Shown in pieces: positions 37,936 through 47,557 of a stretch of 64,000 nt of DNA. The translations under genes were made by a program, and so were the position numbers. This stretch comes from Aquitalea aquatica (GTDB lineage Bacteria > Pseudomonadota > Gammaproteobacteria > Burkholderiales > Chromobacteriaceae), in contig NZ_JACERN010000017.1 in NCBI RefSeq assembly GCF_013911085.1, positions 62,001-126,000 on the forward strand. The letters run 5' to 3'. Each line of letters begins with the position of its first letter. Position 1 is the first letter of the stretch. The notes under the pieces are model-generated. The model saw only the letters and a list, made by a program, of their open reading frames with translations, searched no databases and was not told the origin of the DNA.

Positions 37936-38835
37936 ATGGATCTAAAACGCTTACGCTATTTTTGCACCGTAGTTGAGCAAGGAAATATTACACATGCCGC
38001 ACGCATATTAAATATGGCACAGCCACCATTAAGTAAAAGGCTGCACGAACTGGAAGACGAGGTTGGCGTACCTTTATTTTTCCGTAATGGAAGACGCATC
38101 GAACCAACGGTAGCAGGGTTTCATCTTTACAAACGGGCGAGTGAAATATTGCGAAGTGTTTCCGATACGGTGATGGAAACCATTGCCTTATCCAAGCAGG
38201 AAACAAAGCTGCTACGAATAGGGCTGTCACATTTGTTCCAGTCTTATTTCTCGCCATTGATTATGGAGATAAAGCGGTGTCATCCCGACGTGGAAATTGG
38301 CGTAACCGTCTCCGACTCCAGCCATCTGGAAGTGTTATTGAATAATGGCTTGATCGATATCGCACTGATCCAGAAACCTGCTAAAAATGATGGTTTTGAT
38401 TGCATCACCTTTGCCCCGATCAAAGTGCAGGCCGTCATCAGCAAGAATTTATTGTCCGATCCTGAAAAAAGCGAGATACATCTATCAGAGCTAAGCAACT
38501 ACCCATTACTTATGTTGCGCAGAGCTAATGGAGCCGGGACTTTCGAATTTCTGCAGGACCATATGCGAAAAGGCGGAGTAGAACCGCATATTGCCATGCA
38601 TGTTTCTCAACCAGGTCTATTACTGGAGTGGCTGGAGTCAGGCTTACAAGGTGCAGCCTTGCTACCATCTTCTGAAATAAAAACCGAAAAACTGCACCAC
38701 GCCAAAGCCATGGAAATTTTCCCGGCGCCACAGATATTCTTTCCATCGATTGTGAAATTGACCACTACGTCACACATGAAAGAGCTGATGGATCTTGTCG
38801 AGCAAGGTTATCCATTTTTAAACAGTCATTCCTGA
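37936..38835 (+). CDS. LysR-family regulator of the decarboxylase locus
   Basis: 299 aa. HTH: YFCTVVEQGNITHAARILNM, LHELEDEVGVPLFFRNGRRI. Ligand domain from LLRIGLSHLFQSYFSPLIME. GAAGGAGA precedes ATG 37936. More AT-rich than its neighbours. Divergent from the ubiD-like gene and 21 bases upstream of ribB on the same strand, so it probably controls both arms in response to an aromatic acid (inferred). Confidence 0.9.
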   Translation: MDLKRLRYFCTVVEQGNITHAARILNMAQPPLSKRLHELEDEVGVPLFFRNGRRIEPTVAGFHLYKRASEILRSVSDTVMETIALSKQETKLLRIGLSHLFQSYFSPLIMEIKRCHPDVEIGVTVSDSSHLEVLLNNGLIDIALIQKPAKNDGFDCITFAPIKVQAVISKNLLSDPEKSEIHLSELSNYPLLMLRRANGAGTFEFLQDHMRKGGVEPHIAMHVSQPGLLLEWLESGLQGAALLPSSEIKTEKLHHAKAMEIFPAPQIFFPSIVKLTTTSHMKELMDLVEQGYPFLNSHS

Positions 38836-38856
38836 ATTACTTGCGGGGTTGGTATT

Positions 38857-39540
38857 GTGCAAGATCTGAAAGCAAGAATATTGGCAGCCATCAATGCATT
38901 ACGGCGTGGATTGCCTGTCGTCCTGACTGACGACACGGATAGGGAAAATGAAGCGGATCTGGTCATGTCCGCCTGCATGGTGAACACGACCTGGATGGCC
39001 AGAATGATTCACGATGGCAGCGGTATTGTCTGCCTCTCCCTGACCCAGGCGCTGGCGGACGCCATGCAGCTACCGCACATGGTGGCGCAGAACCAGAGCA
39101 AGGAAGGAACAGCCTTTACCGTCAGTGTGGATGCCCGCTACGGCATCAGCACCGGTGTCAGTGCTGCAGACAGGGTCCACACCATCAGGGCAATCCTGGC
39201 CGAACACGCCAGCCCCGGCGATCTGGTTCGCCCTGGCCATGTATTTCCGCTGATTGCCGACCCAGGCGGCGTATTGGTCCGTCGCGGCCATACCGAGGGC
39301 AGCGTTGATCTGTGCTTGCTGGCGGGCCTGCCCCCGGCAGCGGTGATCTGCGAACTGATGTGCGAGGACGGCAGCATGCTGACCGGGAGTGCCATTGACG
39401 CCTATGCACAGTGCTACCAGCTACCGGTGCTCAGCATCGAAGACATTGCGCTATACCGTAGCCGCTTGCTGGATCAACCCGACCAAACATTGCTCCAGAT
39501 AGCCCGACCTCAATTCACCACTCCTCCAAGGAATACATGA
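38857..39540 (+). CDS. ribB: 3,4-dihydroxy-2-butanone-4-phosphate synthase (RibB)
   Basis: Makes the four-carbon precursor of riboflavin from ribulose 5-phosphate. 227 aa from GTG 38857. Signature residues: LTDDTDRENEADLVM (acidic metal site), SGIVCLSL, GISTGVSAADRVHTI, RPGHVFPLIADPGGVLVRRG, GHTEGSVDLCLLAG, CELMCEDGSM. It lacks a GTP cyclohydrolase II domain. No other riboflavin gene is nearby. Together with UbiX and UbiD across the regulator, a dedicated FMN supply for prFMN is plausible. Its stop overlaps the porin start (ATGA). Confidence 0.92.
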   Translation: MQDLKARILAAINALRRGLPVVLTDDTDRENEADLVMSACMVNTTWMARMIHDGSGIVCLSLTQALADAMQLPHMVAQNQSKEGTAFTVSVDARYGISTGVSAADRVHTIRAILAEHASPGDLVRPGHVFPLIADPGGVLVRRGHTEGSVDLCLLAGLPPAAVICELMCEDGSMLTGSAIDAYAQCYQLPVLSIEDIALYRSRLLDQPDQTLLQIARPQFTTPPRNT

Positions 39541-40715
39541 TGTTCAGCCATACCCGCCTGCTTGCAGTGGCCGCGCTGTCGGTCTGTGCTGCAGCAGTAC
39601 ATGCAGAAAACACCAGCGAGAACGTTTCAATTTATGGTTATATCGGTGTCGCCATCGATTCGGCCAGCGCCACTGGCGGTAGCAGCAGCAAGCCGCGTTA
39701 CACCCGTTTGTCCGATGCCAACTCCCGAATTGGGTTCAAGGGATTCGAAGACCTGGGCAATGGCACCAAAGCCATCTGGCAAGTTGAATCCAGTTTGCGG
39801 GATATAACGCAGGGTGGGACCAATGACTGGGGGCAGACAGCCACCCTGGCCAGCCGCAATTCCTTTGTCGGGCTGGAGAACCGGGACTGGGGACGGCTGA
39901 TTGCAGGCTATAACGATACCGCCTACAAAACCCTGGTGGGCAGTGTCAGTGATTTTGGCATCGATGTAATGGGGAATACCGCGGCGGATACCTGGGGGAC
40001 CGGGCCTGGTTACTACCAGATTTTCAGCCGAGGAGAGACCCGACTGAAAAACTCCGTTCACTATACTTCGCCTTTGCTTGGCCCCGTGCAGATTGCTGCA
40101 TCCTATGGCGTGGATGAAACGCGAATCAGCGGCAGTAACAAAACCCGGTTGGACCTGGCGGTCAAGTACAGTAACGGGCCATTCAAACTGGGGTTGGGCT
40201 GGGATCATCAAAACGATGTGGCCGGCTATGCCGGTGGGGCCTATGGCTCGCCCAGCACCGCCCCGGGAAAATCGATTGACTACTACAAGTTGATTGCGGC
40301 CTGGCAGTTCAGTACGGGTACGCTGCTGGGCGGGGGTATTGAACAGGGCAAATATGACGCAGCCAGTGACAGCAGTACCATGCGACAAACAGCCTGGACT
40401 ATTGCCATCAGTCAGGCAGTCAGCGAGCGATTCGCACTCAAGGCCTCATGGAACGAGCTGGGTGCCTTGCATCACACCACGCTGGATCAGGCAGATGACT
40501 TCAAGGCGCATCAATGGATGGTGGGTGCCAGCTATGCCCTGTCCAGAAAAACCAGCCTCTTCAGTTACTACACAGTCATTCACAATGGCGCGGCCCAAAA
40601 CGTCAACCTTGGCTTCAGCCCAGTCGTCACCAGTACCAATGCCAGCGACACCGTTGTACTGGCCGATGGCTCTAGCGTGCGCGTGCTAGGTATCGGCCTT
40701 GGCACTGCATTCTAG
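39537..40715 (+). CDS. Gram-negative porin (beta-proteobacterial OmpC/Omp32 type)
   Basis: 392 aa trimeric-porin family protein. Signal peptide MFSHTRLLAVAALSVCAAAVHA, then VSIYGYIGVAIDS (first strand), SRIGFKGFEDLGNGTKAIWQ, the conserved porin block ASRNSFVGLENRDWGRLIAG, and C-terminal VRVLGIGLGTAF ending in Phe as OMPs require. Start overlaps ribB by 4 bases, an unexpected coupling of a cytosolic enzyme and an outer-membrane channel. It may be the entry route for the aromatic acid used by this locus. Confidence 0.9.
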   Translation: MMFSHTRLLAVAALSVCAAAVHAENTSENVSIYGYIGVAIDSASATGGSSSKPRYTRLSDANSRIGFKGFEDLGNGTKAIWQVESSLRDITQGGTNDWGQTATLASRNSFVGLENRDWGRLIAGYNDTAYKTLVGSVSDFGIDVMGNTAADTWGTGPGYYQIFSRGETRLKNSVHYTSPLLGPVQIAASYGVDETRISGSNKTRLDLAVKYSNGPFKLGLGWDHQNDVAGYAGGAYGSPSTAPGKSIDYYKLIAAWQFSTGTLLGGGIEQGKYDAASDSSTMRQTAWTIAISQAVSERFALKASWNELGALHHTTLDQADDFKAHQWMVGASYALSRKTSLFSYYTVIHNGAAQNVNLGFSPVVTSTNASDTVVLADGSSVRVLGIGLGTAF

Positions 40716-40729
40716 CCATCAGCCATACT

Positions 40730-40750
40730 ACCCGGCAGCACGGGTTTTCT
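40730..40750 (+). terminator. Rho-independent terminator after the porin gene
   Basis: ACCCG (40730-40734), loop GCAGCA, CGGGT (40741-40745), then TTTCTT. Confidence 0.7.
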
Positions 40751-40884
40751 TGTTGCAGACCTGATAGTTTCCGGCTGCTTCCCATGCGGGAGCAGCCGTT
40801 ATTGCGTCGGGCCCGCGATACCTGCTGCATCTGCCGTACTGGTGCTGAGCCTCCAAAACCAGGAGGGGAAGAATTGCCCGAAGA

Positions 40885-40912
40885 TCAAAAAAAAGCCGCC
40901 ATAAGGCGGCTT
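40885..40912 (-). terminator. Rho-independent terminator of the ybiU-like gene
   Basis: Read on the minus strand: AAGCCGCC, loop TTAT, GGCGGCTT followed by a run of T (complement of the A-run at 40887-40894). It lies about 25 bases past the stop codon. Confidence 0.88.
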
Positions 40913-40935
40913 GTACAAGGAGACAAAAGTCATTG

Positions 40936-42180
40936 CTACAGAATGCCCAGCTGGCGCTCTCCCAATTCAGTCAGGCAGGCTGCACTGCCTCTGTCGATGA
41001 AATCCACCTCAAAATGATCCGCCGGGAAATCCGGCGGGCTGCGCCCCTCGAGAAATGCGGGCAGTTGCCGCGCCAGATAAGCATCGTTCTTGGCACATGC
41101 GGGAATGGCGGCAATATACATGACGTTGCTCCAGTGACTGCCATGGTGTTCGTCTTCCACCGCATGAATAACGTCGCTATGCCAGAACACAGTGTCGCCC
41201 GGCTGCATGGCCGGAATGGATGACAGCGCACCCTCCAGCGCCTGATGCCACTCCGGTTTGATGGAAAGTGCGCGGCCGGGCAAGGCTCCGCACAAATCAT
41301 CCTCTGGCACATCATCCTGCAAAGCGCGCAACAGGATATAGGCCATCACATTGGCAATCGGCATCAGTTGCAAGGTGCCATCACCGGGGCCTTGCGGCGT
41401 CAGCGCAGTCCAGCCCTGAAATGTGCGAAACATCGAGCAGACCGCCGGTGAGGGGATCTCACGCACCGCGGTACGATAAGCGCCATCAAAGGGGTCGTAG
41501 TCCTGCCAATTGCCACTAAATACATGGCGATACACTTTGCGGAAATTCTCATCCAGCCAGCGCTCCACCGAGCCGCCATCACAATGCGCAGACAGGCCCA
41601 GCGAGGCCGAACCTGGCGGACGTCGCCGCAAGCGGTCGGCATAGCTGGGGACGTGCTCCGGGTCGAAGTGACGCTGGCCCTCGCTTTCATTCAGCCACAG
41701 GCGGTTCAGGAACACGCGGGCCCGGGTCAGTGCTGCGGATTGTCTGGCCTCAAGCTGTGGCTTCGACCAATAAACACCATAAATCTGTGGTTTGCTGGAT
41801 ACCAGCTCACCAAAGTACTTGTCTTCTGCACGGTATTTCAGCCGCTCATCCAGATGGTTTTCTGCCAGGTAATGGCCGATTTGCCTATCCCACTCTTCTG
41901 CTTCTTCTGCAGCAAATACTCCTCGTATTACACAGGCACCACGCGTCTTGATGGCACGGATAAGACCTGGATCGACCTTGTCCGCTGCGATGTCGGCGTA
42001 GTTGATTTCCGGAATGACCGACAGCCCGCGCTTCTTCTCTTCCTGCAAGATGGCGACCTGACGCCGGATGTCTGCTTCTACTTCCCGGAATACTTCACGG
42101 TAAGTCGGCAGGGCTGCGCGCAACTGCTGCTTGGCCGCACGGATGGCACCGGGTAAGTCCTCGATGTGCAAGGTATGCAT
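40936..42180 (-). CDS. ybiU: YbiU-family (DUF1479) protein, predicted Fe(II)/2-oxoglutarate oxygenase fold
   Basis: 414 aa from ATG 42180 (GGAG 8 bases upstream). Co-linear with E. coli Ybi[67 protein letters not shown] (candidate HxD iron ligands), [30 protein letters not shown] (candidate distal His). The jelly-roll oxygenase assignment is a family expectation; the substrate is unknown. Divergent from an AraC regulator at 42272, its probable controller. Confidence 0.87.
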   Translation of the reverse strand: MHTLHIEDLPGAIRAAKQQLRAALPTYREVFREVEADIRRQVAILQEEKKRGLSVIPEINYADIAADKVDPGLIRAIKTRGACVIRGVFAAEEAEEWDRQIGHYLAENHLDERLKYRAEDKYFGELVSSKPQIYGVYWSKPQLEARQSAALTRARVFLNRLWLNESEGQRHFDPEHVPSYADRLRRRPPGSASLGLSAHCDGGSVERWLDENFRKVYRHVFSGNWQDYDPFDGAYRTAVREIPSPAVCSMFRTFQGWTALTPQGPGDGTLQLMPIANVMAYILLRALQDDVPEDDLCGALPGRALSIKPEWHQALEGALSSIPAMQPGDTVFWHSDVIHAVEDEHHGSHWSNVMYIAAIPACAKNDAYLARQLPAFLEGRSPPDFPADHFEVDFIDRGSAACLTELGERQLGIL

Positions 42181-42271
42181 CTTGTTGTCTCCTTTGGGTG
42201 GAGAGGCCAGCATAAAACAGGCTGTTTTTCATTTGTGATACGATTCAGCCAAGTTATTTTCCTGATCTGCC

Positions 42272-43216
42272 ATGAAAGCTACATTCGAGCATGTCACCCT
42301 GGACGAAGGGTGTTCACTCCGGGTTTATCACCGTCGTCTGCAACATATCCCCTTCGAGTGGCATCACCACCCGGAGTACGAGTTGACGCTGACCATGAAC
42401 AGCACCGGCAAGCGCTATATCGGCGATTCAATCACTGACTATGGCGACAACGACCTGGTGTTACTGCCGCCGGACCTGCCACATAGCTGGTCGTCCAATA
42501 CCTCGATTGCGCCCGATCAGGATCAGGTCGCCGTGGTGCTGTGGTTTGATGGTGACTGGGCCAGAAGGTTGGCCAGTTGTTGCCCAGAATACGCCCCGCT
42601 ACTGCGGCTGATGCGGCATGCCGGTTGTGGTCTGTCGTTTGGTCCTGCTACAGCAGCGCTAATGCAGCAGCGACTGGATGGATTACTGTCTGCACAAGCA
42701 AGAAGCAGGCTGATGGCAGCGCTGGATATTCTGTGTTTGTTAGCCGACGAAGCAAGTACGCCGCTGGCTTCACCCACCGCTTTTCAAACCATGGGCAGGC
42801 CGTCTGGGCATCAGCCAGAGCGCATCAACCGCATACTGGCCATGATCGATGCGCAATTTGCCCAGTCATTAAGCATCGCGCAGCTGGCCGAGGCAGGTAG
42901 TTTGTCGCCGCGCTCATTGCATCGCTATTTCCTGCAGCATCTGGGGGAAAGCGTCAGCCGCTATCTGATGCGTAGCCGCATTGCCCATGCCTGTCAGTTG
43001 CTGGTGGATACCCGCCTACCCATTGCCAGCATTGCCCTGCAATCTGGCTATCCGAATATCGCCAATTTCAATCGCCAGTTCCGCAGCCTCAAGCACATGA
43101 CGCCGCTGCAGTACCGCAAGGCATTTACCGACCAGCCAGCACCGCATACCCAACAGGAGGTGGCATTGCAGCGCAGGCCGCACTCTCTGATGCAGGACAA
43201 GTCTGGCGCGGACTAA
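42272..43216 (+). CDS. AraC-family transcriptional regulator
   Basis: 314 aa. N-terminal cupin sensor (FEWHHHPEYELTLTMNSTGK, NDLVLLPPDLPHSW) and C-terminal double HTH: SIAQLAEAGSLSPRSLHRYF and IASIALQSGYPNIANFNRQF with the family end HMTPLQYRK. Located 91 bases from the divergent ybiU-like gene, so it most likely regulates it. Its 3' end overlaps a small convergent ORF by 4 bases. Confidence 0.9.
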   Translation: MKATFEHVTLDEGCSLRVYHRRLQHIPFEWHHHPEYELTLTMNSTGKRYIGDSITDYGDNDLVLLPPDLPHSWSSNTSIAPDQDQVAVVLWFDGDWARRLASCCPEYAPLLRLMRHAGCGLSFGPATAALMQQRLDGLLSAQARSRLMAALDILCLLADEASTPLASPTAFQTMGRPSGHQPERINRILAMIDAQFAQSLSIAQLAEAGSLSPRSLHRYFLQHLGESVSRYLMRSRIAHACQLLVDTRLPIASIALQSGYPNIANFNRQFRSLKHMTPLQYRKAFTDQPAPHTQQEVALQRRPHSLMQDKSGAD

Positions 43217-43377
43217 TCGCGCTTAGCTTTGTCAGTGGTCGCGGTGTCCTGCTGCGCGGACACCGGTGGCAGGAACTCCTCCAGCTGCTGCAAGGCCCAG
43301 CGGACCTTGCCTCGGTTATCGGGCATTGTCCGGGATAAGTAAGCTGCGTAATAAGCCAGTATGTCTGCTGTTTTCAT
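43213..43377 (-). CDS. Small hypothetical protein, divergent from sgrR
   Basis: 54 aa from ATG 43377 (MKTADILAYYAAYLSRTM). Mostly helical, with a charged C-terminal tail; no family recognised. The Shine-Dalgarno is weak. Position matters: in enterobacteria the sgrS small RNA, which encodes the short peptide SgrT, is divergent from sgrR at this place. The sequence is not SgrT-like. It could be a real small protein or chance; moderate doubt. Confidence 0.4.
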   Translation of the reverse strand: MKTADILAYYAAYLSRTMPDNRGKVRWALQQLEEFLPPVSAQQDTATTDKAKRD

Positions 43378-43468
43378 GGGAGCGCTTCCGCGGCGTGAAG
43401 ATGCTGTATCTTTGCGCAAAAACAGGCATGATTAAATTGCTGAAATTCATCTGAAAACTTCCCCTTTT

Positions 43469-45160
43469 ATGCACCCAAAACGGCTTACCCAGCAGTACCA
43501 CAGGCTTTATCAGCACTTTTCCGGGCAAGAGGTGGATACCCGGCTACAGCAATTGGCTGATATTGCCTGCTGCACCCGCAGGCATATGCGCAATGTGCTG
43601 AACAGCATGCAACAGCAAGGCTGGCTGGAGTGGCAGGCCCAGGTTGGGCGCGGCGGGCGCTCGCGGCTGCGCTTTTGCTGCAAGCCCGAGAGTCTGCAAA
43701 AAGACAGCGCGGTCTTGTTGCTGGAACAGGGAAAAGTGGCGCAGGCACTGGATGTGCTGGGCCATGACCGGCAGGCACTGGCTACCATCCTGCTGCGGCA
43801 GCTCGGCCAACATTGGCGAAACAACCGTCAGGTGCTGAGCATCCCCTATTACCGCGCATTGCCCAGCCTGTATCCCGGCACGGCACTGCGCCGCTCCGAG
43901 CGCCATCTGGTACGGCAGATTTATAGCGGGCTGACCGCCATGAATGAGGAAAAAGGGGAAGTCGAACCGGATGTGGCACACCATTGGTATCAGCACAGCC
44001 CACTGGAATGGCACTTTCATCTGCGGCCCGGCGTGCGCTGGCACGATGGCCGCCTGTTAAGCGTCGAAGATGTCATTCACAGCCTGCTGCGACTTCAACA
44101 GCAGCCCTTGTTTGCGCATATTCACACCGTGCAGGCACTTACCCCACGCTGCATCAGCATCAGGCTGAGTGAGCCGGATGAGCGGCTTCCTGCCTTGCTG
44201 GCAGACAGTGCGGCATTGCTCTTGCCATCCGGCCATGCGCATGATCCCGATTTTGCCTCGCACCCGGTAGGCTGCGGCCCCTACAAAGTGCTGGCCAACG
44301 ACACCCTTCACCTGAGCCTGCAGGCTTTTGATGACTACTTTGGTTACCGCGCCTTGCTGGATGAAATTGATATCTGGATGTTGCCCGAGCTGGGTGAGAA
44401 GCCACAGTCAGCCCAGCAAGCCTCAGCCGGGCTTGAGGTGCAGGTTTCCCCCATGGCAAGTGCCGAGCAAGCCCATGCCATGGAAGCCGAGCAAGGCTGC
44501 TATTTTGTCCTGCTGGATGCGCGCGCGGCGTCCATGCGCAGCACCATCTTGCGCCAGCAGCTATTCCAGCTGCTCTCCCCGCTGTTGTTGATCCAGCACA
44601 TTCCACTCGCGGTGCGGCAATACTGGACGGTGGCCAGCAGCCTGCTGCCACAATGGTTTCACCTGCTCCAGCAGCGTGAGCCAGCGGGTACGCCTGCGCC
44701 TGACACGCTATCGCTCCGTCTGGGCTACCCGGCAGAACAACCTGACTATCCGGCTATTGCCCAGGCGATTCAAAACTGCCTGGCGGCGGTGCAAATCCAC
44801 CTTTCCTGCCACAGCATTCCCTTTGCCGACTGGCAACAAGGCAGTGGCGGCTTCGATATTTACCTGGGCTCGGTCAACTTCACCAGTGATATCGATTACG
44901 CGATTCCAGCATGGCTGTTAGGTACGCCACTGTTACGCAATGCCGCCTTTGCCGACCACCACCCCGCCACCGCAGATTTGCATCGGGCATGGCGCAGCGG
45001 CCAGCTGGATGCACGCACGCTCAGCGCGCACATTCTCAGCCGCCACACGTTGCTGCCACTGTTCCACAACTGGCTGCGTCTGCAAGTCAGCGATGGCATG
45101 CAGGATTTGAAACTCAACGCGCTGGGCTGGTTTGACTTCAAATCGGCTTGGCATCGCTAA
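43469..45160 (+). CDS. sgrR: SgrR-type transcriptional regulator with solute-binding domain
   Basis: 563 aa. N-terminal winged HTH (LADIACCTRRHMRNVLNSMQQQGWLEW, split by the family loop), then a family 5 extracellular solute-binding-like domain used as a cytoplasmic sensor: IYSGLTAMNEEKGEVEPDVA, WHFHLRPGVRWHDGRLLSVED, SHPVGCGPYKV, and the C-terminal LKLNALGWFDFKSAW. Close to E. coli SgrR, which senses sugar-phosphate stress and activates sgrS and setA. No sugar exporter or recognisable SgrS is adjacent here, so the target set may differ. Confidence 0.87.
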   Translation: MHPKRLTQQYHRLYQHFSGQEVDTRLQQLADIACCTRRHMRNVLNSMQQQGWLEWQAQVGRGGRSRLRFCCKPESLQKDSAVLLLEQGKVAQALDVLGHDRQALATILLRQLGQHWRNNRQVLSIPYYRALPSLYPGTALRRSERHLVRQIYSGLTAMNEEKGEVEPDVAHHWYQHSPLEWHFHLRPGVRWHDGRLLSVEDVIHSLLRLQQQPLFAHIHTVQALTPRCISIRLSEPDERLPALLADSAALLLPSGHAHDPDFASHPVGCGPYKVLANDTLHLSLQAFDDYFGYRALLDEIDIWMLPELGEKPQSAQQASAGLEVQVSPMASAEQAHAMEAEQGCYFVLLDARAASMRSTILRQQLFQLLSPLLLIQHIPLAVRQYWTVASSLLPQWFHLLQQREPAGTPAPDTLSLRLGYPAEQPDYPAIAQAIQNCLAAVQIHLSCHSIPFADWQQGSGGFDIYLGSVNFTSDIDYAIPAWLLGTPLLRNAAFADHHPATADLHRAWRSGQLDARTLSAHILSRHTLLPLFHNWLRLQVSDGMQDLKLNALGWFDFKSAWHR

Positions 45161-45205
45161 TGCCCGGCACTTGGCCGCGCAATCGCACAGCAAGCGGACT
45201 GACCA

Positions 45206-46087
45206 TTACCAGGCGTGCAGCGTTTTATCGGGAAACACCCCGTCCTTGACCGCACGGACATAGGCCGCAAAAGCTCCCTGTACATCACCGGCATCGTGCA
45301 TGAAGTTGCGGACAAATCTGGCCATGCGGCCCAGATTCAGTCCCAACATGTCATGCATCACCAGCACCTGCCCGGCCGTACCGCTGCCAGCACCGATACC
45401 GATGGTGGCGCAGGCGTGCATCGCCTGGGTAATGCGGCTGGCCAGTTCGGCCGGCACCATTTCCAGCACCATCATACTGGCACCAGCATCGTCCAGTGCG
45501 CTGGCTTCCGCGCGCATTTTGTCCGCCGCAGCGGCCTGCCGGCCCTGTACCCGATAGCCCCCCAGCGCCGAAACGGTTTGCGGTGTCAGCCCAAGGTGGG
45601 CGCAAACCGGAATCCCCCGCTCTACCAGAAAAGCCACGATTTCCGTTGTCCAGCCACCGCCCTCCAGCTTCACCATCTGGGCGCCGGCTTGCATCAGCTG
45701 AATGGCCGATTCAATCGCCCGATCTTTTGACTGCTGATAAGTGCCAAAGGGAAGGTCGGCAATGATCAGTGCCCGTCCCTCGGTACGCAGCAGGCCTTGA
45801 GTAACACACTGGGTGTGATACAGCATGCTCTCAAGGGATACGCCAACCGTGGAGCTTCTCCCCTGGCACACCATACCCAGCGAGTCGCCCACCATCAGAC
45901 AGTCCACGCCGGCAGCATCGGCAACTGCTGCAAAAGTAGCGTCATAAGCGGTCAGGATGGCGATTTTTTCTCCCTGCTCACGCATCTGGGACAGGCGCAG
46001 GGTCGTGATGGGCTTGCGGCCTGGTAGCAGGCCGATAGCCCCTGCACCGTAAGGTGGTGTTGCCGTGTGTGTGTCGGTAGGTGACAT
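45206..46087 (-). CDS. panB: 3-methyl-2-oxobutanoate hydroxymethyltransferase (PanB)
   Basis: First committed step of pantothenate synthesis: transfers a hydroxymethyl group from 5,10-methylene-THF to 2-oxoisovalerate. 293 aa, with about 20 extra N-terminal residues over the usual 264. Marks: [31 protein letters not shown] (Mg site), [70 protein letters not shown]. No panC follows, unlike the common panBC order, so this may be a second copy or a separated gene. Confidence 0.92.
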   Translation of the reverse strand: MSPTDTHTATPPYGAGAIGLLPGRKPITTLRLSQMREQGEKIAILTAYDATFAAVADAAGVDCLMVGDSLGMVCQGRSSTVGVSLESMLYHTQCVTQGLLRTEGRALIIADLPFGTYQQSKDRAIESAIQLMQAGAQMVKLEGGGWTTEIVAFLVERGIPVCAHLGLTPQTVSALGGYRVQGRQAAAADKMRAEASALDDAGASMMVLEMVPAELASRITQAMHACATIGIGAGSGTAGQVLVMHDMLGLNLGRMARFVRNFMHDAGDVQGAFAAYVRAVKDGVFPDKTLHAW

Positions 46088-46217
46088 GTGTGCGATCTTG
46101 AAAAGGTGGAGGATGTGTCAGGTTGCCGGGGGTTGATTCAGCTCGCATACCCGCCTGCTGGCAGCCTTACGGGCAGACAGGCAATGGACGGTGAGCGGGT
46201 CCCGACGCAGGAAAGTT

Positions 46218-46835
46218 TCAACGCAAGATTTGTTCGTAGAGCAATAGCGCGGCAATCACCATCATGGCGATGCCGGATAGGCGACTCACCACCCTGGCTG
46301 CACCGGCCTGCGTCCGCAGCACCTTCTGGGCACTGAAACCGACCAGCAGATAAACCACGCTACAACTGAATATGTGTACCAGCCCGAGCATAATGATCTG
46401 CACCGGAACAGACCAAGATGCGGCAGGGTTGGTGAACTGCGGCAGTAGGGCCAGAAACAGCAAGAATACCTTTGGATTGAGGCCGCTGACGCAAATGCCT
46501 TTCAGCGTCCAATGCAACGCAGAGCGAGATAGCATAGCCTCCCCCGCATGCGCACTTGCAGGATGACGCAGCATGCCGATACCCAGCCATAACAGATAAG
46601 CGGCACCCAGCACCGTGAGCAGAGTAAGCGCAAATGGCTGCCGGGCAAGCAGCGCGGCGACACCAGCAGCCACCAGCAGCGTAGCGATCAGATGGCCCAC
46701 AATCAGCCCGCTGACCGCCGGCACGACAACCTTACCGCGCATGCCAGCAGAAATGGCATAAGCCCAGTCGGCTCCCGGCGTAATGACAAACAGGATGGAT
46801 ACGCCCCAGAAGGCCGCCAACATGGCAAAACTCAT
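46218..46835 (-). CDS. LysE-family translocator (amino-acid exporter)
   Basis: 205 aa from ATG 46835 (GGAGG 7 bases upstream; an ATG two codons earlier is too close to the Shine-Dalgarno). Six-helix RhtB/LysE pattern: WGVSILFVITPGADWAYAIS (family signature TPGAD), GLIVGHLIATLLVAAG, GLNPKVFLLFLALLPQF. Exports amino acids or homoserine-like compounds. Divergent from an AsnC regulator at 47070, the usual pairing for such exporters. Confidence 0.9.
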   Translation of the reverse strand: MSFAMLAAFWGVSILFVITPGADWAYAISAGMRGKVVVPAVSGLIVGHLIATLLVAAGVAALLARQPFALTLLTVLGAAYLLWLGIGMLRHPASAHAGEAMLSRSALHWTLKGICVSGLNPKVFLLFLALLPQFTNPAASWSVPVQIIMLGLVHIFSCSVVYLLVGFSAQKVLRTQAGAARVVSRLSGIAMMVIAALLLYEQILR

Positions 46836-47069
46836 GACCATTCCTCCCGGAAAGAATAAGCACCGCCTATACAGGGCAGGTCCTGCTGCGGATATGCGGG
46901 AAACAGCATTGGCATTTCACACTCCTCTTGATGCAGTAGCGGTCTTGACTGGCAACGAATGCAGGCAAAAACCGGCCTTGTCTTGGAGATAGAAATACTA
47001 GGTGGTCGAGGTTAGAATGTGCTCCCTGGTTTTTGTGTAAAAACCGGAATTTTTGGAAAATTTTTCCTC

Positions 47070-47540
47070 ATGGACAAGATAGACCGCAAGATTCTTGCAG
47101 AGCTACAGGCTGATGGCAGTTTATCTGTCACAGAACTGGCAGAGCGCGTTGGCCTGAGCGTGTCCCCCTGCCACCGTCGGGTAAGAGCACTGGAAGAGTC
47201 CGGCGCGATCAAGGGCTATCATGCGCACCTTGACCCGGACATGCTGGGCCTGCATTTTTCGGCCCTGGTATTTGTCACGCTCAAGGAAGGTAATCAGCGG
47301 GCGGTTGCTGCGTTCGAGGCTTCCCTGCTGGACCTGCCACAGGTGACTCAGGCGCAACGCCTGTTTGGCGATCCTGACTACCTGCTACACGTCATTACGC
47401 GAGACCTGCCAGCCTTCCAGCAGCTTTATGATCAGCAGCTATCGTCCCTGCCCAGTGTGCAGCGGCTGACCTCAACCCTGGTCATGAAGAATGTGATTCA
47501 GGACCGGCCACTCCCGCTGGCGAATAGCAGCGGTGGATAA
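47070..47540 (+). CDS. Lrp/AsnC-family regulator, probable controller of the LysE exporter
   Basis: 156 aa from ATG 47070. HTH: DRKILAELQADGSLSVTELA and GLSVSPCHRRVRALEE. RAM domain: LVFVTLKEGNQRAVAAFEAS, RLFGDPDYLLHVITRD. The Lrp pair with an adjacent exporter suggests sensing of the exported amino acid. Distinct from the AsnC protein at 26897. Confidence 0.9.
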   Translation: MDKIDRKILAELQADGSLSVTELAERVGLSVSPCHRRVRALEESGAIKGYHAHLDPDMLGLHFSALVFVTLKEGNQRAVAAFEASLLDLPQVTQAQRLFGDPDYLLHVITRDLPAFQQLYDQQLSSLPSVQRLTSTLVMKNVIQDRPLPLANSSGG

Positions 47541-47557
47541 GCTGCGGTAGCCGCACC

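Noticed and set aside
40784-41017. 77-codon plus-strand frame
   Set aside because: Crosses the minus-strand terminator and the ybiU-like 3' end; no support.
43213-43377. Naming the 54-codon ORF as SgrT
   Set aside because: Only the position fits; the residue pattern does not.
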